A stretch of 64,000 bases of DNA from Sneathia sanguinegens (lineage in GTDB: Bacteria > Fusobacteriota > Fusobacteriia > Fusobacteriales > Leptotrichiaceae). A program made the position numbers and the translations under genes. The stretch is taken from NCBI RefSeq assembly GCF_042033325.1, contig NZ_CP160095.1; one strand, 5' to 3'. Under the pieces are notes generated by a model. The model was not told the DNA's origin. It saw only the letters and a program-made list of their open reading frames with translations, and made no database searches. This document shows, in pieces, positions 16,515 through 25,541 of this stretch; the stretch's first letter is position 1; every line of letters starts with the position of its first letter.

Positions 16515-17132
16515 TTAATAATATGTTCCGTAATAATTCAAATATTCTTCTCCAATAGTTGTACTTTCTCCATGCCCAGGATATACTACTATATTTTCAT
16601 TTAATTTGAAAAGTCTATTAAGACTATCTCTCATTTGTCTTGAATCACCAGTAGGAAAATCAACTCTTCCTATTGCCATTTTAAATAGGGTATCTCCAGT
16701 AAAAATACAATTTTCTTCTTCTGCATAATAGCAAACACTACCTGAAGTATGTCCCGGTGTATGTAAAGCTACAAAATTAAATAATTTCATTCCTTCAGTT
16801 ACTTCAATTATTTTAGCAGACTTATCTAAACTATACTCTTTTCCATCGATAAGTGCTGATAAAGATAAATTAAAATCAAATAATTTTTCTTTATCTTCTT
16901 TTCCTATATAAATAGGAACAGAATATTTTTTTAATATTTTATTTAAGCTTGCTATATGATCATAATGCCCATGTGTTATTAATATTGCTTGCAATTTTAA
17001 AGCATTCTTTTCAATATATTCCAAAACTTCTTCAACATCCCCACCAGGGTCTATCATAATACAATCTTTATCATAGCTTAATAAATAGACATTTTCAGAA
17101 AGTAAATTACTTACAAAGCGTTTTATTTCCAT
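16515..17132 (-). CDS. MBL-fold hydrolase, glyoxalase II-like
   Basis: Cytosolic metallo-beta-lactamase-fold thioesterase or phosphodiesterase of 205 residues. Metal ligands are complete: THGHYDHIA near 53, HTPGHTSGSVCY near 125, FTGDTLF near 145, and YPGHG near 187. The short length, without the C-terminal glyoxalase II domain, is typical of the YcbL/GloB-like group that hydrolyses S-lactoylglutathione-type esters or related substrates. The start has a GGGAG box. Substrate unassigned. Confidence 0.9.
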   Translation of the reverse strand: MEIKRFVSNLLSENVYLLSYDKDCIMIDPGGDVEEVLEYIEKNALKLQAILITHGHYDHIASLNKILKKYSVPIYIGKEDKEKLFDFNLSLSALIDGKEYSLDKSAKIIEVTEGMKLFNFVALHTPGHTSGSVCYYAEEENCIFTGDTLFKMAIGRVDFPTGDSRQMRDSLNRLFKLNENIVVYPGHGESTTIGEEYLNYYGTYY

Positions 17133-17145
17133 AAATCTCCCTTCA

Positions 17146-17967
17146 TTATTTATTAATATTTACATCTAACTTATTATATGGAATTTCAATATTTTCTTTA
17201 TCAAAAACTTCTTTTAACTTTTCATATAAATAATATTTTGCTTCATTATATTTTCCATATTTTACATATACTTTTATATCAAAGTCTATAGAAGAAGCTC
17301 CCAAATTAGTTAAGCCTATTATTGGTTCTTCACTTAATTCAAATAAATTTTCTCCAGATATTATTATATCTTTTATTATTTTTTTTACTTGTTTTATATT
17401 TGAGTTATACCCAACTCCTATTTGTAAATCTAATCTTCTAATTTTATTTGTATTTATATTTTTAATTTCATTATTTATTAGATTCCCATTAGGTATTATT
17501 ACATATTCATTTTGAGCTGTCAAAATAGTTGTATAAAAAATTTCAATTTTTTTCACTATACCCACATAGTTTTTAAATTCTACTAAATCACCAACTTTAA
17601 ATGGTTTGAAGGATAATAAAATTACACCTCCACAAACATTACTTATAGTTTCTTTGAATGCAAACCCTAATATTAAACCTAAGGCTCCTATTAAAGTAAA
17701 TATTCCATTCAAATTAATTCCAAGTAATTGTAATATCACGACTATAAGTACTAATTTAATAATAATCTTCGTTAAAGAATTAAAAAAAGTAAAAACTGCC
17801 TTTTCTGAAAAAAGTTTTTCATTAATTTTTTTTATAATTTTATAAATTAAATTTTCTATCTTCTTAAAAAATACCAAAATAATTAAGGCAAAAATTATTT
17901 TTTCTATATTTGAACTAGCATAGGTACCGAATTGTTTATAATTAAAATATTTTAAAAGCTCATTCAT
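17146..17967 (-). CDS. Small-conductance mechanosensitive channel (MscS family)
   Basis: Inner-membrane tension-gated channel of 273 residues that releases osmolytes on hypo-osmotic shock. Three N-terminal helices lead to the pore helix and the MscS signature: GALGLILGFAFKETISNVCGGV (about 90-112) and FKPFKVGDLVEF (about 120). The cytoplasmic beta and alpha/beta domains follow, with VIIPNGNLINNEIKN. The final IPYNKLDVNINK fits the family's C-terminus. A single MscS of minimal size. Ribosome site AAAGGG. Confidence 0.93.
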   Translation of the reverse strand: MNELLKYFNYKQFGTYASSNIEKIIFALIILVFFKKIENLIYKIIKKINEKLFSEKAVFTFFNSLTKIIIKLVLIVVILQLLGINLNGIFTLIGALGLILGFAFKETISNVCGGVILLSFKPFKVGDLVEFKNYVGIVKKIEIFYTTILTAQNEYVIIPNGNLINNEIKNINTNKIRRLDLQIGVGYNSNIKQVKKIIKDIIISGENLFELSEEPIIGLTNLGASSIDFDIKVYVKYGKYNEAKYYLYEKLKEVFDKENIEIPYNKLDVNINK

Positions 17968-17981
17968 ACTTACCCTTTCTT

Positions 17982-19085
17982 CTATACATTAAATCTAAAG
18001 AACATAACATCACCATCATTTACTATATATTCTTTACCTTCCAATCTCATTGCAGCATTAACTTTCGCTCCTTGCCACCCCTTATATTCCATAAATTTTT
18101 CAAAATCTACTACTTCAGCTCTAATGAAACCTTTTTGTATATCTGTATGAATTTCTCCTGCAGCATTTTGAGCATTTGTTCCTTTTTTTATAGTCCAAGC
18201 TCTTACTTCCTTTTCTCCAGCTGTAAAGAAAGTAATTAAACCTAGTAATTCATAACCCTTAGATATTAATCTATTAAGACTAGGTTCTTTAATACCTAAA
18301 GATTCTATAAATTCTTGTCTTAATTCTTCATCTTCTATTTCTATCAATTCAGATTCAACCTTTGCTGAAAATACTACAGCATCACTTTTATTTTTCTTTG
18401 CATATTCTTTAACTACTTTCACGTATTTATTAGAATTTGGATCTGCTAAATCTTCTTCTGAAACATTTAGTGCATACATAATAGGCTTCATTGTTAGAAG
18501 TTGATATTGTTTTATAAGTTCTAATTCATCTTCAGTAAAATCTAAACTAATTAACAATTTACCTTCTTCTAGATTTTTTTTGCATCTTTCTAATACATCA
18601 ACTAAAGCCTTTGTTTCTTTATTTCCACCTCTTAGTAATTTTAAATTCTTAGTTAAATTTCTTTCTATAGTTTCCAAGTCTGAAAATATTAATTCATAAT
18701 TTATAATTTCTATATCTCTTATTGGATCTATACTTCCCTCTACATGTATTATATCATTATTTTCAAAACATCTAACTACTTGGCATATGGCTTGAGTATT
18801 TCTAATATTGCTTAAAAATTGATTTCCTAAACCTTCTCCTTTTGATGCCCCTTTTACTAAACCTGCAATATCTACAAATTCAACTGTTGCATTTACTACT
18901 GATTTTGGATTGATTAAATTAACTAAGTCATTCATTCTTTTATCTGGCACTGCAACAGTTCCAACATTTGGTTCTATTGTTGCAAATGGATAATTTGCAG
19001 CTAGTGCATTTTGTGTTTTTGTAATTGCGTTAAATAATGTTGATTTTCCAACATTAGGTAAACCTACAATCCCTATTGCTATCAT
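17982..19085 (-). CDS. ychF: Obg-like ATPase YchF
   Basis: Redox-regulated, ribosome-associated P-loop protein of the Obg/OLA1 group, 367 residues; family members prefer ATP. The P-loop is GLPNVGKSTLFNA at 8-20; switch regions read FVDIAGLVKGASKGEGLGNQF near 70; NVSEEDL replaces the NKxD guanine motif near 205, which is the YchF hallmark. The C-terminal TGS domain ends NDGDVMFFRFNV. Its ATG overlaps the stop of the UDG-like gene by 4 bases, so translation is coupled. Confidence 0.96.
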   Translation of the reverse strand: MIAIGIVGLPNVGKSTLFNAITKTQNALAANYPFATIEPNVGTVAVPDKRMNDLVNLINPKSVVNATVEFVDIAGLVKGASKGEGLGNQFLSNIRNTQAICQVVRCFENNDIIHVEGSIDPIRDIEIINYELIFSDLETIERNLTKNLKLLRGGNKETKALVDVLERCKKNLEEGKLLISLDFTEDELELIKQYQLLTMKPIMYALNVSEEDLADPNSNKYVKVVKEYAKKNKSDAVVFSAKVESELIEIEDEELRQEFIESLGIKEPSLNRLISKGYELLGLITFFTAGEKEVRAWTIKKGTNAQNAAGEIHTDIQKGFIRAEVVDFEKFMEYKGWQGAKVNAAMRLEGKEYIVNDGDVMFFRFNV

Positions 19086-19618
19086 TTTGTTATCCCCTTC
19101 AATACATCTACTATTTTTTGTTTTTCTATTTTTTTCAAATTCTTTATTTTGTACATATCATACATAGGTACTATTTTCATACCCTTCAATTCATAGATAT
19201 TTCCTATACTTTGAGAAATATCTACAAGCAATTTATTCTCTTCTCTTTTTTTTGTATAATATTTATATATATAATTAAATATTTCTTCTCCAATACAAAT
19301 AATATAATCTGGATCAACCAAATATATCTCTTTTAATAAATATTTCATGCTTTCTTTTCTAACACTATCTTCTATCAAATTAGGAATATAATATTTAACA
19401 AGCAAAGTATAATAACAGTCTTTAATATCTATACCTACATATTCAAATATTGTTTTTAAAACATCATATTCCTTACCAACTCTTATTTGTCTTACATCAT
19501 TCATTTCTTTAGTTGGATGATCAAATAGTATCAGTATTTTTGCATTTTTATTACCTTCTCCAAATAAGGGCACATTCTGTGCATATATCTTTATATCTGT
19601 TTCTAATTCTTCCCACAT
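19082..19618 (-). CDS. Divergent uracil-DNA glycosylase superfamily protein
   Basis: 178-residue protein with the UDG-like Rossmann pattern: an opening MWEELETDIKIYAQNVPLFGEGN, strand AKILILFDHP, then YYTLLVKYY and the strand PDYIICIGEEIFNYI in the middle of the chain. The N-terminal WEEL...C-type start of type 4/5 enzymes is recalled, but the four cysteines of the iron-sulfur cluster are missing and the usual GEAPG catalytic strand is replaced by LFDHPTKEM. It may be an inactive or specialised relative. Gene lies between walJ and ychF and overlaps ychF by 4 bases. DNA repair role is inferred only from the fold. Confidence 0.65.
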   Translation of the reverse strand: MWEELETDIKIYAQNVPLFGEGNKNAKILILFDHPTKEMNDVRQIRVGKEYDVLKTIFEYVGIDIKDCYYTLLVKYYIPNLIEDSVRKESMKYLLKEIYLVDPDYIICIGEEIFNYIYKYYTKKREENKLLVDISQSIGNIYELKGMKIVPMYDMYKIKNLKKIEKQKIVDVLKGITK

Positions 19619-19623
19619 ATTTC

Positions 19624-20391
19624 CTACTTTTTAAGTTCAAATAGCTTAGTTGCTACCTGACTTGTTATATTAATTTCTATTCTTTTATCTATCTTGTCCT
19701 TTAATGTATTATATGCCAATTCTTCAGTATTATTATCAGAACTTAAATGAAGCAAAAATATTTTTTTTAAAATATTATTTGATATAGAAGACAAAAACTT
19801 TGTAGCTTCTTCATTAGAAATATGACCAACATTACTTTTAACTCTATTTTTTAATGTCCAAATATATGAACCATTCAATAGCATATCCAAATCATAATTA
19901 CTTTCAAATGCTATAAAATCACTATCTAAACAAGCTTGTCTAACTATATTCGTTATTTTACCTATATCTGTAACATAGGCTAATTTCTTGTTAGCATGGT
20001 TAAAAGTATAGCCCAAATTATGTGCTGAATTATGCATAACATCAAAATTTTCAATTAAAATATTATCTAAGAATACTCGTCTATCCTCTAAAATTCTTAT
20101 ATTTTCCATATCTAATTTAAGTACTTTTTTTTGAATTTGTTTTAGTGAATCTTTATGTATATATATTGGTATATCAAATTTTCTTGATATAGTTCCAACG
20201 GCTTTCATATGATCACCATGATCATGGGTTATAAATATGGCATCTATTTGTTCTAATTCCCTATCTATAGTTGCCAATTTTTCTCTTATTTTTTTCACAC
20301 TATAACCAACATCTACCAAAAATTTTTTTCCACCGATTTCAATATAACTACAATTCCCTGCACTTCCACTACCTAACACTGATAATTTCAA
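19624..20391 (-). CDS. walJ: MBL-fold nuclease/hydrolase, YycJ/WalJ type
   Basis: 255-residue metallo-beta-lactamase-fold protein. SVLGSGSAGNCSYIE at the N-terminus, THDHGDHMKAV near 57-67, AYVTDIGK near 135, ESNYD near 160, VGHISNE near 183 and LLHLSSDNN near 215 match the YycJ/VicX/WalJ group, which has 5'-3' exonuclease or beta-CASP-like activity in Firmicutes and has been linked to DNA replication and wall control. No WalRK two-component pair is nearby. The start is TTG: an in-frame TGA is only two codons upstream, and AAGGAAA precedes it. Confidence 0.88.
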   Translation of the reverse strand: MKLSVLGSGSAGNCSYIEIGGKKFLVDVGYSVKKIREKLATIDRELEQIDAIFITHDHGDHMKAVGTISRKFDIPIYIHKDSLKQIQKKVLKLDMENIRILEDRRVFLDNILIENFDVMHNSAHNLGYTFNHANKKLAYVTDIGKITNIVRQACLDSDFIAFESNYDLDMLLNGSYIWTLKNRVKSNVGHISNEEATKFLSSISNNILKKIFLLHLSSDNNTEELAYNTLKDKIDKRIEINITSQVATKLFELKK

Positions 20392-20479
20392 CTTTTTTCA
20401 TTTCCTTTTCAATCACATTTATTGATATATTATACATTAAAGCTACTAGAAATATAAAAAATATTATTTTTTTTATCAT
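20369..20479 (-). CDS. Candidate small membrane peptide (36 aa)
   Basis: A short reading frame starts with ATG overlapping the yqeH stop codon as ATGA and ends 23 bases inside walJ. The peptide opens with MIKKIIFFIFLVALMYNISI, a single predicted membrane helix, followed by a basic tail (IEKEMKKVEII). The start coupling and the hydrophobic composition favour a real gene, but in such AT-rich DNA a short hydrophobic frame can occur by chance. It may simply serve to carry ribosomes from yqeH to the TTG start of walJ. Confidence 0.4.
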   Translation of the reverse strand: MIKKIIFFIFLVALMYNISINVIEKEMKKVEIISVR

Positions 20480-21594
20480 AAAATATCATCTTGCCTTTTA
20501 TTAGCAAATTTCATACTTTCCCTAACACAGATACCTAATTTTTTGGGATATGTTATATCTAACTCTAATCTAGCATCAGTTTCTAAAAAACCTAAACCTT
20601 GTATATCCAAACTATCTATTTTTGTTAAACTTATACTCTCAGTTACAAATTCTTGTTCCAAATATTTTTTTCTTTCTTCCTTAGTAAAAAAATCAAAAAA
20701 ATCTCCTTCAAGCAAAGTTTTAATTTTTTTCTCATTTGATACATGTATTTGTACATTTTTAGAACAAAGCACCCTGATTTTTGCCTTATTTTTTACCTTT
20801 AAATAGAGCAAACTATCAAAGAATAAAATTTGGTTTTCATTTATAGTTAAATTAGTTTCTTTCAATTTTTTATTTGGCATTAGTAAAACTGCCTTAGCTG
20901 GATCTACTAATTCTGTAAGTCTATTCTCTGGGACTATACCCGGAGTATCAATAAAGGTAATTTTAATATCTTTATATTTTATGGTTGTACTAATATTTTT
21001 TTTAGTCGTTCCTGAATATTTAGATGTAGTTAGTCTGTCACTTCCTATTAATCTGTTTAAAACACTAGACTTTCCTACATTTGATGCACCTATAACACAA
21101 ATTTTAAGCTCTTTTTTTGAACTCAAACTTTTTATTTTATGTAATATTCCCTTTATACCTTCATTTTTTTTAGATGAAACAAAGCAAAAACTTTGAGGGA
21201 ATATATTATTTTCAATAATTTTTCTTCTAAACCAAGCAGATATTTCTACCAAGCTATAGTATTTTTCTAATAAGTCTATTTTATTTAAAACAACTATACT
21301 TTCTTTACTTTCCAAAAGGTCTAAAATTTCATGTTGCATAGAAGCTTCTATATCTGTAGCATCAAAAATTGCAAGAATATAGTCTGCTTTTTTTATACTT
21401 TCCTTTACTATTCTAACATATTCTTGCTTATCACTCAATTCCTTAGGCACTTCTCCATAATTTTTAAGTCTAAAACACTGTCTACAAATTAAATTATCTC
21501 CTAATAAAAGCTTTTCAAAAGGGATATAAGCTTTTTTATTTTTATCTTCACTTTGTAAAACTTCTCCACAACCTTTACAAATTTTTTTAATCAT
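20476..21594 (-). CDS. yqeH: Circularly permuted GTPase YqeH (30S assembly)
   Basis: 372-residue GTPase for small-subunit ribosome maturation. An N-terminal zinc finger (CKGC near 5-8 and CRQC near 37-40) precedes a permuted G domain: NKID (G4) near 105, SSKKNEG (G5) near 142, then the P-loop GASNVGKSSVLNRL (G1) near 170 and FIDTPGIV (G3) near 215. The C-terminal beta-rich region is the family's RNA/protein-binding extension. ATG overlaps the xer stop by 8 bases. Its stop overlaps the start of a possible small membrane peptide. Confidence 0.95.
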   Translation of the reverse strand: MIKKICKGCGEVLQSEDKNKKAYIPFEKLLLGDNLICRQCFRLKNYGEVPKELSDKQEYVRIVKESIKKADYILAIFDATDIEASMQHEILDLLESKESIVVLNKIDLLEKYYSLVEISAWFRRKIIENNIFPQSFCFVSSKKNEGIKGILHKIKSLSSKKELKICVIGASNVGKSSVLNRLIGSDRLTTSKYSGTTKKNISTTIKYKDIKITFIDTPGIVPENRLTELVDPAKAVLLMPNKKLKETNLTINENQILFFDSLLYLKVKNKAKIRVLCSKNVQIHVSNEKKIKTLLEGDFFDFFTKEERKKYLEQEFVTESISLTKIDSLDIQGLGFLETDARLELDITYPKKLGICVRESMKFANKRQDDIL

Positions 21595-22495
21595 CTTTTT
21601 CTCCTTCTTTTGAAAATGGTCTTGTCTTCAAGTACATATCTCTTAATGCTTTCTTGCTAATATGTGTATAAAATTGTGTTGTAGCTATAGTACTATGCCC
21701 TAATAATTCTTGAACATATCTAATATCTACGCCACTATTAAGTAATTCTGTAGCAAAAGTATGTCTAAATACATGAGGTGTTAATTCCTTATTTATTCCA
21801 CTTTTTTTTGCATAATTCTCTATAAGTCGTCTAAGAGATCTAGTAGTCAACCTACCACCTCTTGCATTTGCAAAAACTATATTTTTATCATATATCATCT
21901 TATCTTTTTTAGCCTGTATGTATTCAAGTAAATATTTTTTTGCAGTATTACTGAAAAAGGTAATTCTTTCCTTGTCCCCTTTACCAATAACCTTCAATTC
22001 TCTTTTTTCCATATCTATCATATATTCAGATAATTCTAGCAATTCTGCTGATCTTAAACCACTTGAGTATAAGATTTCAACTATTGCTCTATCACGAAGC
22101 CCCAATATATTACTTGTATCTATACAAGCTCTAAGTTTGCTTATATCTTCTTTTTGTAAAAAATTAGGCAATTTATTTTCAAATTTTGGTGTATTAACAT
22201 AAACTGCCTTATTTTCTTTAATAATATCATTTTTCACCAAATAATCAAAAAAACTTCTTATTGCTGAAATTTTTCTATTGATACTTCTTTTAGAAGATTT
22301 ACAACTAATACTTAAATAGGCAACAAAAGATCTCAAAGTTATTATTTCAACCTTTGAGAAATCATGTATATTTTCATTTTCTTCTAAATACTCTATTAGT
22401 TGTCTTATATCATTTCTATATGATCTTATGGTATTATAGCTTTTTCCTAAAATTACTTCATTATAGTACAAATAATCTTCTAAATTTTTTCTCAT
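21587..22495 (-). CDS. Tyrosine recombinase, XerC/XerD-like
   Basis: 302-residue site-specific recombinase that most likely resolves chromosome dimers at dif with FtsK. The SAM-like core-binding domain (1-100) is followed by the catalytic domain with the full set: Arg148 (SSGLRSAELLEL), Lys172 (GKGDKER), His241 and Arg244 (HVFRHTFATEL), His267 (LGHSTIATT) and Tyr276. ATG at 22495 overlaps the topA stop as TGATG; a GTG one codon earlier is possible. Single Xer gene in view, between topA and yqeH, so XerC versus XerD is left open. Confidence 0.93.
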   Translation of the reverse strand: MRKNLEDYLYYNEVILGKSYNTIRSYRNDIRQLIEYLEENENIHDFSKVEIITLRSFVAYLSISCKSSKRSINRKISAIRSFFDYLVKNDIIKENKAVYVNTPKFENKLPNFLQKEDISKLRACIDTSNILGLRDRAIVEILYSSGLRSAELLELSEYMIDMEKRELKVIGKGDKERITFFSNTAKKYLLEYIQAKKDKMIYDKNIVFANARGGRLTTRSLRRLIENYAKKSGINKELTPHVFRHTFATELLNSGVDIRYVQELLGHSTIATTQFYTHISKKALRDMYLKTRPFSKEGEKDD

Positions 22496-24711
22496 CACTT
22501 ACTCTTTTTTATATTTTTAATATTTTTACATTCAGGATAACCACTACAAGCTAAGAATTTTCCAAATCTTCCTTTTTTTATAATAAAAGGCTTAGAACAT
22601 TTTTCACAAAGTCCTGCTTGCTTAATTAATCTTTCATTTTCTTCTTTTTCTTTTAAAATATATTGTGAAATATGCAAAAGTCCATCTTCTACTTTAATTT
22701 CACCTTTTTTTAATTTTGATCTAATTAAAGGACTTAATGTTAATCTCTTTTTATCTTCTGCATAGTTTTCACTTTCAAGATAGGCTCCAAATCTTCCAAG
22801 CTTTTGATAGAATTTAACTCCATCTTCTTCATAATCTGTTAAAGTCCCTTTTTTCTCTTCAATAAGCTTTTCAACTTTTTCCTTTACTTTTACATAGCCC
22901 TGTTTTATTTCTTCTTTAGGTACTTCAATTCCCTTAAGAGATATTTTTTCCTCTTCATTTGTTTCACTGATCAAATATTTTCCATATATTCCAGTTTTTA
23001 ATAGCATTGGTTTTTTAGAACTATCTAATACATCTGTTAAAACTTTTAATTCCTTTAATTTACTAATATCTTTTTCATATTTATCTATATCTTTTTCCAA
23101 AGAATTATAGTATTCTTTCAAAATTTTATGCCATTCTTTTTTACCATCAGCAATTTCATCTAATTCATTTTCCATATTAGCTGTAAATTTTATATTCATA
23201 ATATTTTTAAAATGTTCTTCTAATTCTTCTTTTACATCATAACCTAAATTTGTAGGCACTAATTTTTTATCCTCTAATATTACATACTCTCTTGTTAAAA
23301 GAGTATCTATTATACTTGCATATGTTGATGGTCTTCCTATACCTTCTGTTTCTAATTTCTTTATAATAGTTGCTTCTGTATATCTTGCTGGAGCTTTCGT
23401 AATTCCATCTTTTGTCAAAATCTTATCTATTTCTAATTTATCATTTTCTTTAATATCTGGTAAATCTTGAGTTATTATATCTTCTTGTGATTTTTGATAT
23501 TTATAATATCCATCAAATGTTATTTTATTAACTGTACCTGAAAATTCTAAATTAGCTTCATTAGCTATTATATGTAATTGATCATATTTCACAGCAGCTA
23601 TTTGTGAAGTTATAAATCTACGCCAAATAAGGTTATATAACTTATTTTGATCTTTAGATAAGTAGCCTGATATTTTATCAGGTTCTAATTTCATATATGA
23701 CGGTCTTATACCTTCATGTGCATCTTGAGCATTTTTATCTTTTGAAAAATACTTTCCTACGTATTCCTTACCCAAATTTTGCTCTATGTATTTTGCTGCT
23801 TGTTCTTGTGCTTCTTTTGAAACTCTAGTTGAGTCTGTTCTCATATAAGTAATTAAACCCTTAGTTTGCCCTGCTATTTCTAAACCTTCATATAATTGTT
23901 GAGCAATTCTCATTGTTTTAGATGCAGAAAAACCTAAATATGAGGCTGCTAATTGTTGCATTGTACTTGTTTTAAAAACTAAAGGTGGTCTTTGTGTTTT
24001 CTTTTTGATATCTACTTTTGTAGCTAAAATATATTCTGGCAACTTCAATTCAAAAGTTTCATCAAATATCTTATCAACTTTTTCTCCATCAATTTTACTA
24101 AGTTTCAATTCTATATTATTTTTCAGTAAAACACTAAACTCTCTGTATTTTTTAGGTACAAAAGATTTTATTTCATCTTCTAAATCACATATTATTTTTA
24201 AAGTAACTGATTGAACTCTTCCAGCACTAGCATTTCTATTAATAGTTTTCCAAAGTAGGGGACTTATCTTATATCCCACTATTCTATCAAGCAATCTTCT
24301 TGTTTGTTGTGCATCTACCAAATTAATATCTATTTCTCTAGGTTTTTTTATAGCATTTTTTATAGCTGTAGCTGTTATTTCATTAAATACTATTCTTTTC
24401 ATTTTTTCTGGCAATTTTATATAGTTGGATATATGCCAAGCTATTGCTTCTCCTTCTCTATCCAAATCGGAAGCAAGATATACTATATCTGAACTCTTTG
24501 CCTTAGTTTTTAATTTCTTTAAAAGTTCACCTTTACCTTTTATTGTTTTATACTTAGGTATAAATCCATTTTCTATGTCTATTCCTAATGTTGATTTTGG
24601 TAAATCTACTACATGTCCATAAGAAGCTTGAACTTCATAATTCTTTCCTAATATTTTTTCAATAGTCTTTGCTTTAGATGGTGATTTAACTATTACCAAA
24701 AATTTTTTCAC
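22495..24711 (-). CDS. topA: DNA topoisomerase I
   Basis: Type IA topoisomerase, 738 residues, relaxes negative supercoils. The Toprim domain opens with LVIVKSPSKAKTIEKIL and has SDLDREGEAIAW near 90; the catalytic tyrosine is in LITYMRTDSTRVS near 290. The C-terminal part has topoisomerase repeats and one zinc finger (CEKCSKPF...CSGYPEC), fewer than the three usual in Enterobacteria. The GTG start at 24711 lies 6 bases after GGAGGG; an upstream ATG at 24753 would put that box inside the gene. It overlaps dprA by 26 bases. Confidence 0.96.
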   Translation of the reverse strand: MKKFLVIVKSPSKAKTIEKILGKNYEVQASYGHVVDLPKSTLGIDIENGFIPKYKTIKGKGELLKKLKTKAKSSDIVYLASDLDREGEAIAWHISNYIKLPEKMKRIVFNEITATAIKNAIKKPREIDINLVDAQQTRRLLDRIVGYKISPLLWKTINRNASAGRVQSVTLKIICDLEDEIKSFVPKKYREFSVLLKNNIELKLSKIDGEKVDKIFDETFELKLPEYILATKVDIKKKTQRPPLVFKTSTMQQLAASYLGFSASKTMRIAQQLYEGLEIAGQTKGLITYMRTDSTRVSKEAQEQAAKYIEQNLGKEYVGKYFSKDKNAQDAHEGIRPSYMKLEPDKISGYLSKDQNKLYNLIWRRFITSQIAAVKYDQLHIIANEANLEFSGTVNKITFDGYYKYQKSQEDIITQDLPDIKENDKLEIDKILTKDGITKAPARYTEATIIKKLETEGIGRPSTYASIIDTLLTREYVILEDKKLVPTNLGYDVKEELEEHFKNIMNIKFTANMENELDEIADGKKEWHKILKEYYNSLEKDIDKYEKDISKLKELKVLTDVLDSSKKPMLLKTGIYGKYLISETNEEEKISLKGIEVPKEEIKQGYVKVKEKVEKLIEEKKGTLTDYEEDGVKFYQKLGRFGAYLESENYAEDKKRLTLSPLIRSKLKKGEIKVEDGLLHISQYILKEKEENERLIKQAGLCEKCSKPFIIKKGRFGKFLACSGYPECKNIKNIKKSK

Positions 24712-25531
24712 TTTTTTCCCTCCAGCAATATTCATATGCAATATCACTTGCATTTAAAACTAATTTAGCCTCATTTTTCATTATTAAATTATTACAACCT
24801 TCGAAAGATTTATCAAAAATACTACCCGGACTTGCATATATTTCTTTATTATATAAACCTGCAAGCTTTGCTGTAATTAATGAACCTCCTGATTTATATG
24901 ACTGTGGTATATATACCAAATTAGAAATAGCTGCAATTATTCTATTTCTAATAACAAAATTATACTTCTGTAAGACTTCTCCTTTTCTAAATTCAGAAAT
25001 TAAAGTCCCTCTTCTTTCAATTTCATCTTTTAATTTTTTATTTTCTAAAGGATAACAATCATAAATACTTGTGGGCAATACTGCAATAGTATGTATATTA
25101 TTTTCTAATGAAGCTTTATGAGCAATAGTATCAATTCCCTTTGCCAAGCCACTAATTATACTTATATTTTCATATTTAGAAAGCCCCTTTATTATATGCC
25201 TACAAGTTTTTTCACCTAAATTAGTATATTTTCTTGTTCCTACTACAGCTACTCGCCAATTAGCAGGTAATTTTTTCCCTTTTAAGAATAAAAATGTAGG
25301 AAAATCTTCAATTTGCCTAAGAAAGTCTGGATATTCATCATCATAATATGAAATAATTCGTAAATCCTTATCGCTATTTTCATATTCTCTACATTTTTCT
25401 ATTTTTCTTTTTATTTCATCATTTAATTTATCAAAGTTATTATATACACTTTCTATTGTAGTGTATGTTTTCATTAATTTTCTTATTTGTGAATTTTTCA
25501 ATTCTGTGTTTAATAAACACGACCAATCCAT
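24686..25531 (-). CDS. dprA: DNA processing protein A
   Basis: DprA/Smf, 281 residues, loads RecA on incoming single-stranded DNA during transformation. The Rossmann-like core is clear: AVVGTRKYTNLGEKTC near 97, ISGLAKGIDTIAHKASL near 128, AVLPTSIYDCYPLENKKL near 155, LISEFRKGEVLQKYNFVIRNR near 175-200, and SGGSLITA near 218. The C-terminal winged-helix domain found in many DprA proteins is essentially absent; the chain ends soon after the Rossmann domain. The GGAGTG site precedes ATG. Its location before topA is common among bacteria. Confidence 0.94.
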   Translation of the reverse strand: MDWSCLLNTELKNSQIRKLMKTYTTIESVYNNFDKLNDEIKRKIEKCREYENSDKDLRIISYYDDEYPDFLRQIEDFPTFLFLKGKKLPANWRVAVVGTRKYTNLGEKTCRHIIKGLSKYENISIISGLAKGIDTIAHKASLENNIHTIAVLPTSIYDCYPLENKKLKDEIERRGTLISEFRKGEVLQKYNFVIRNRIIAAISNLVYIPQSYKSGGSLITAKLAGLYNKEIYASPGSIFDKSFEGCNNLIMKNEAKLVLNASDIAYEYCWREKSEKIFGNS

Positions 25532-25541
25532 AGCACTCCTT

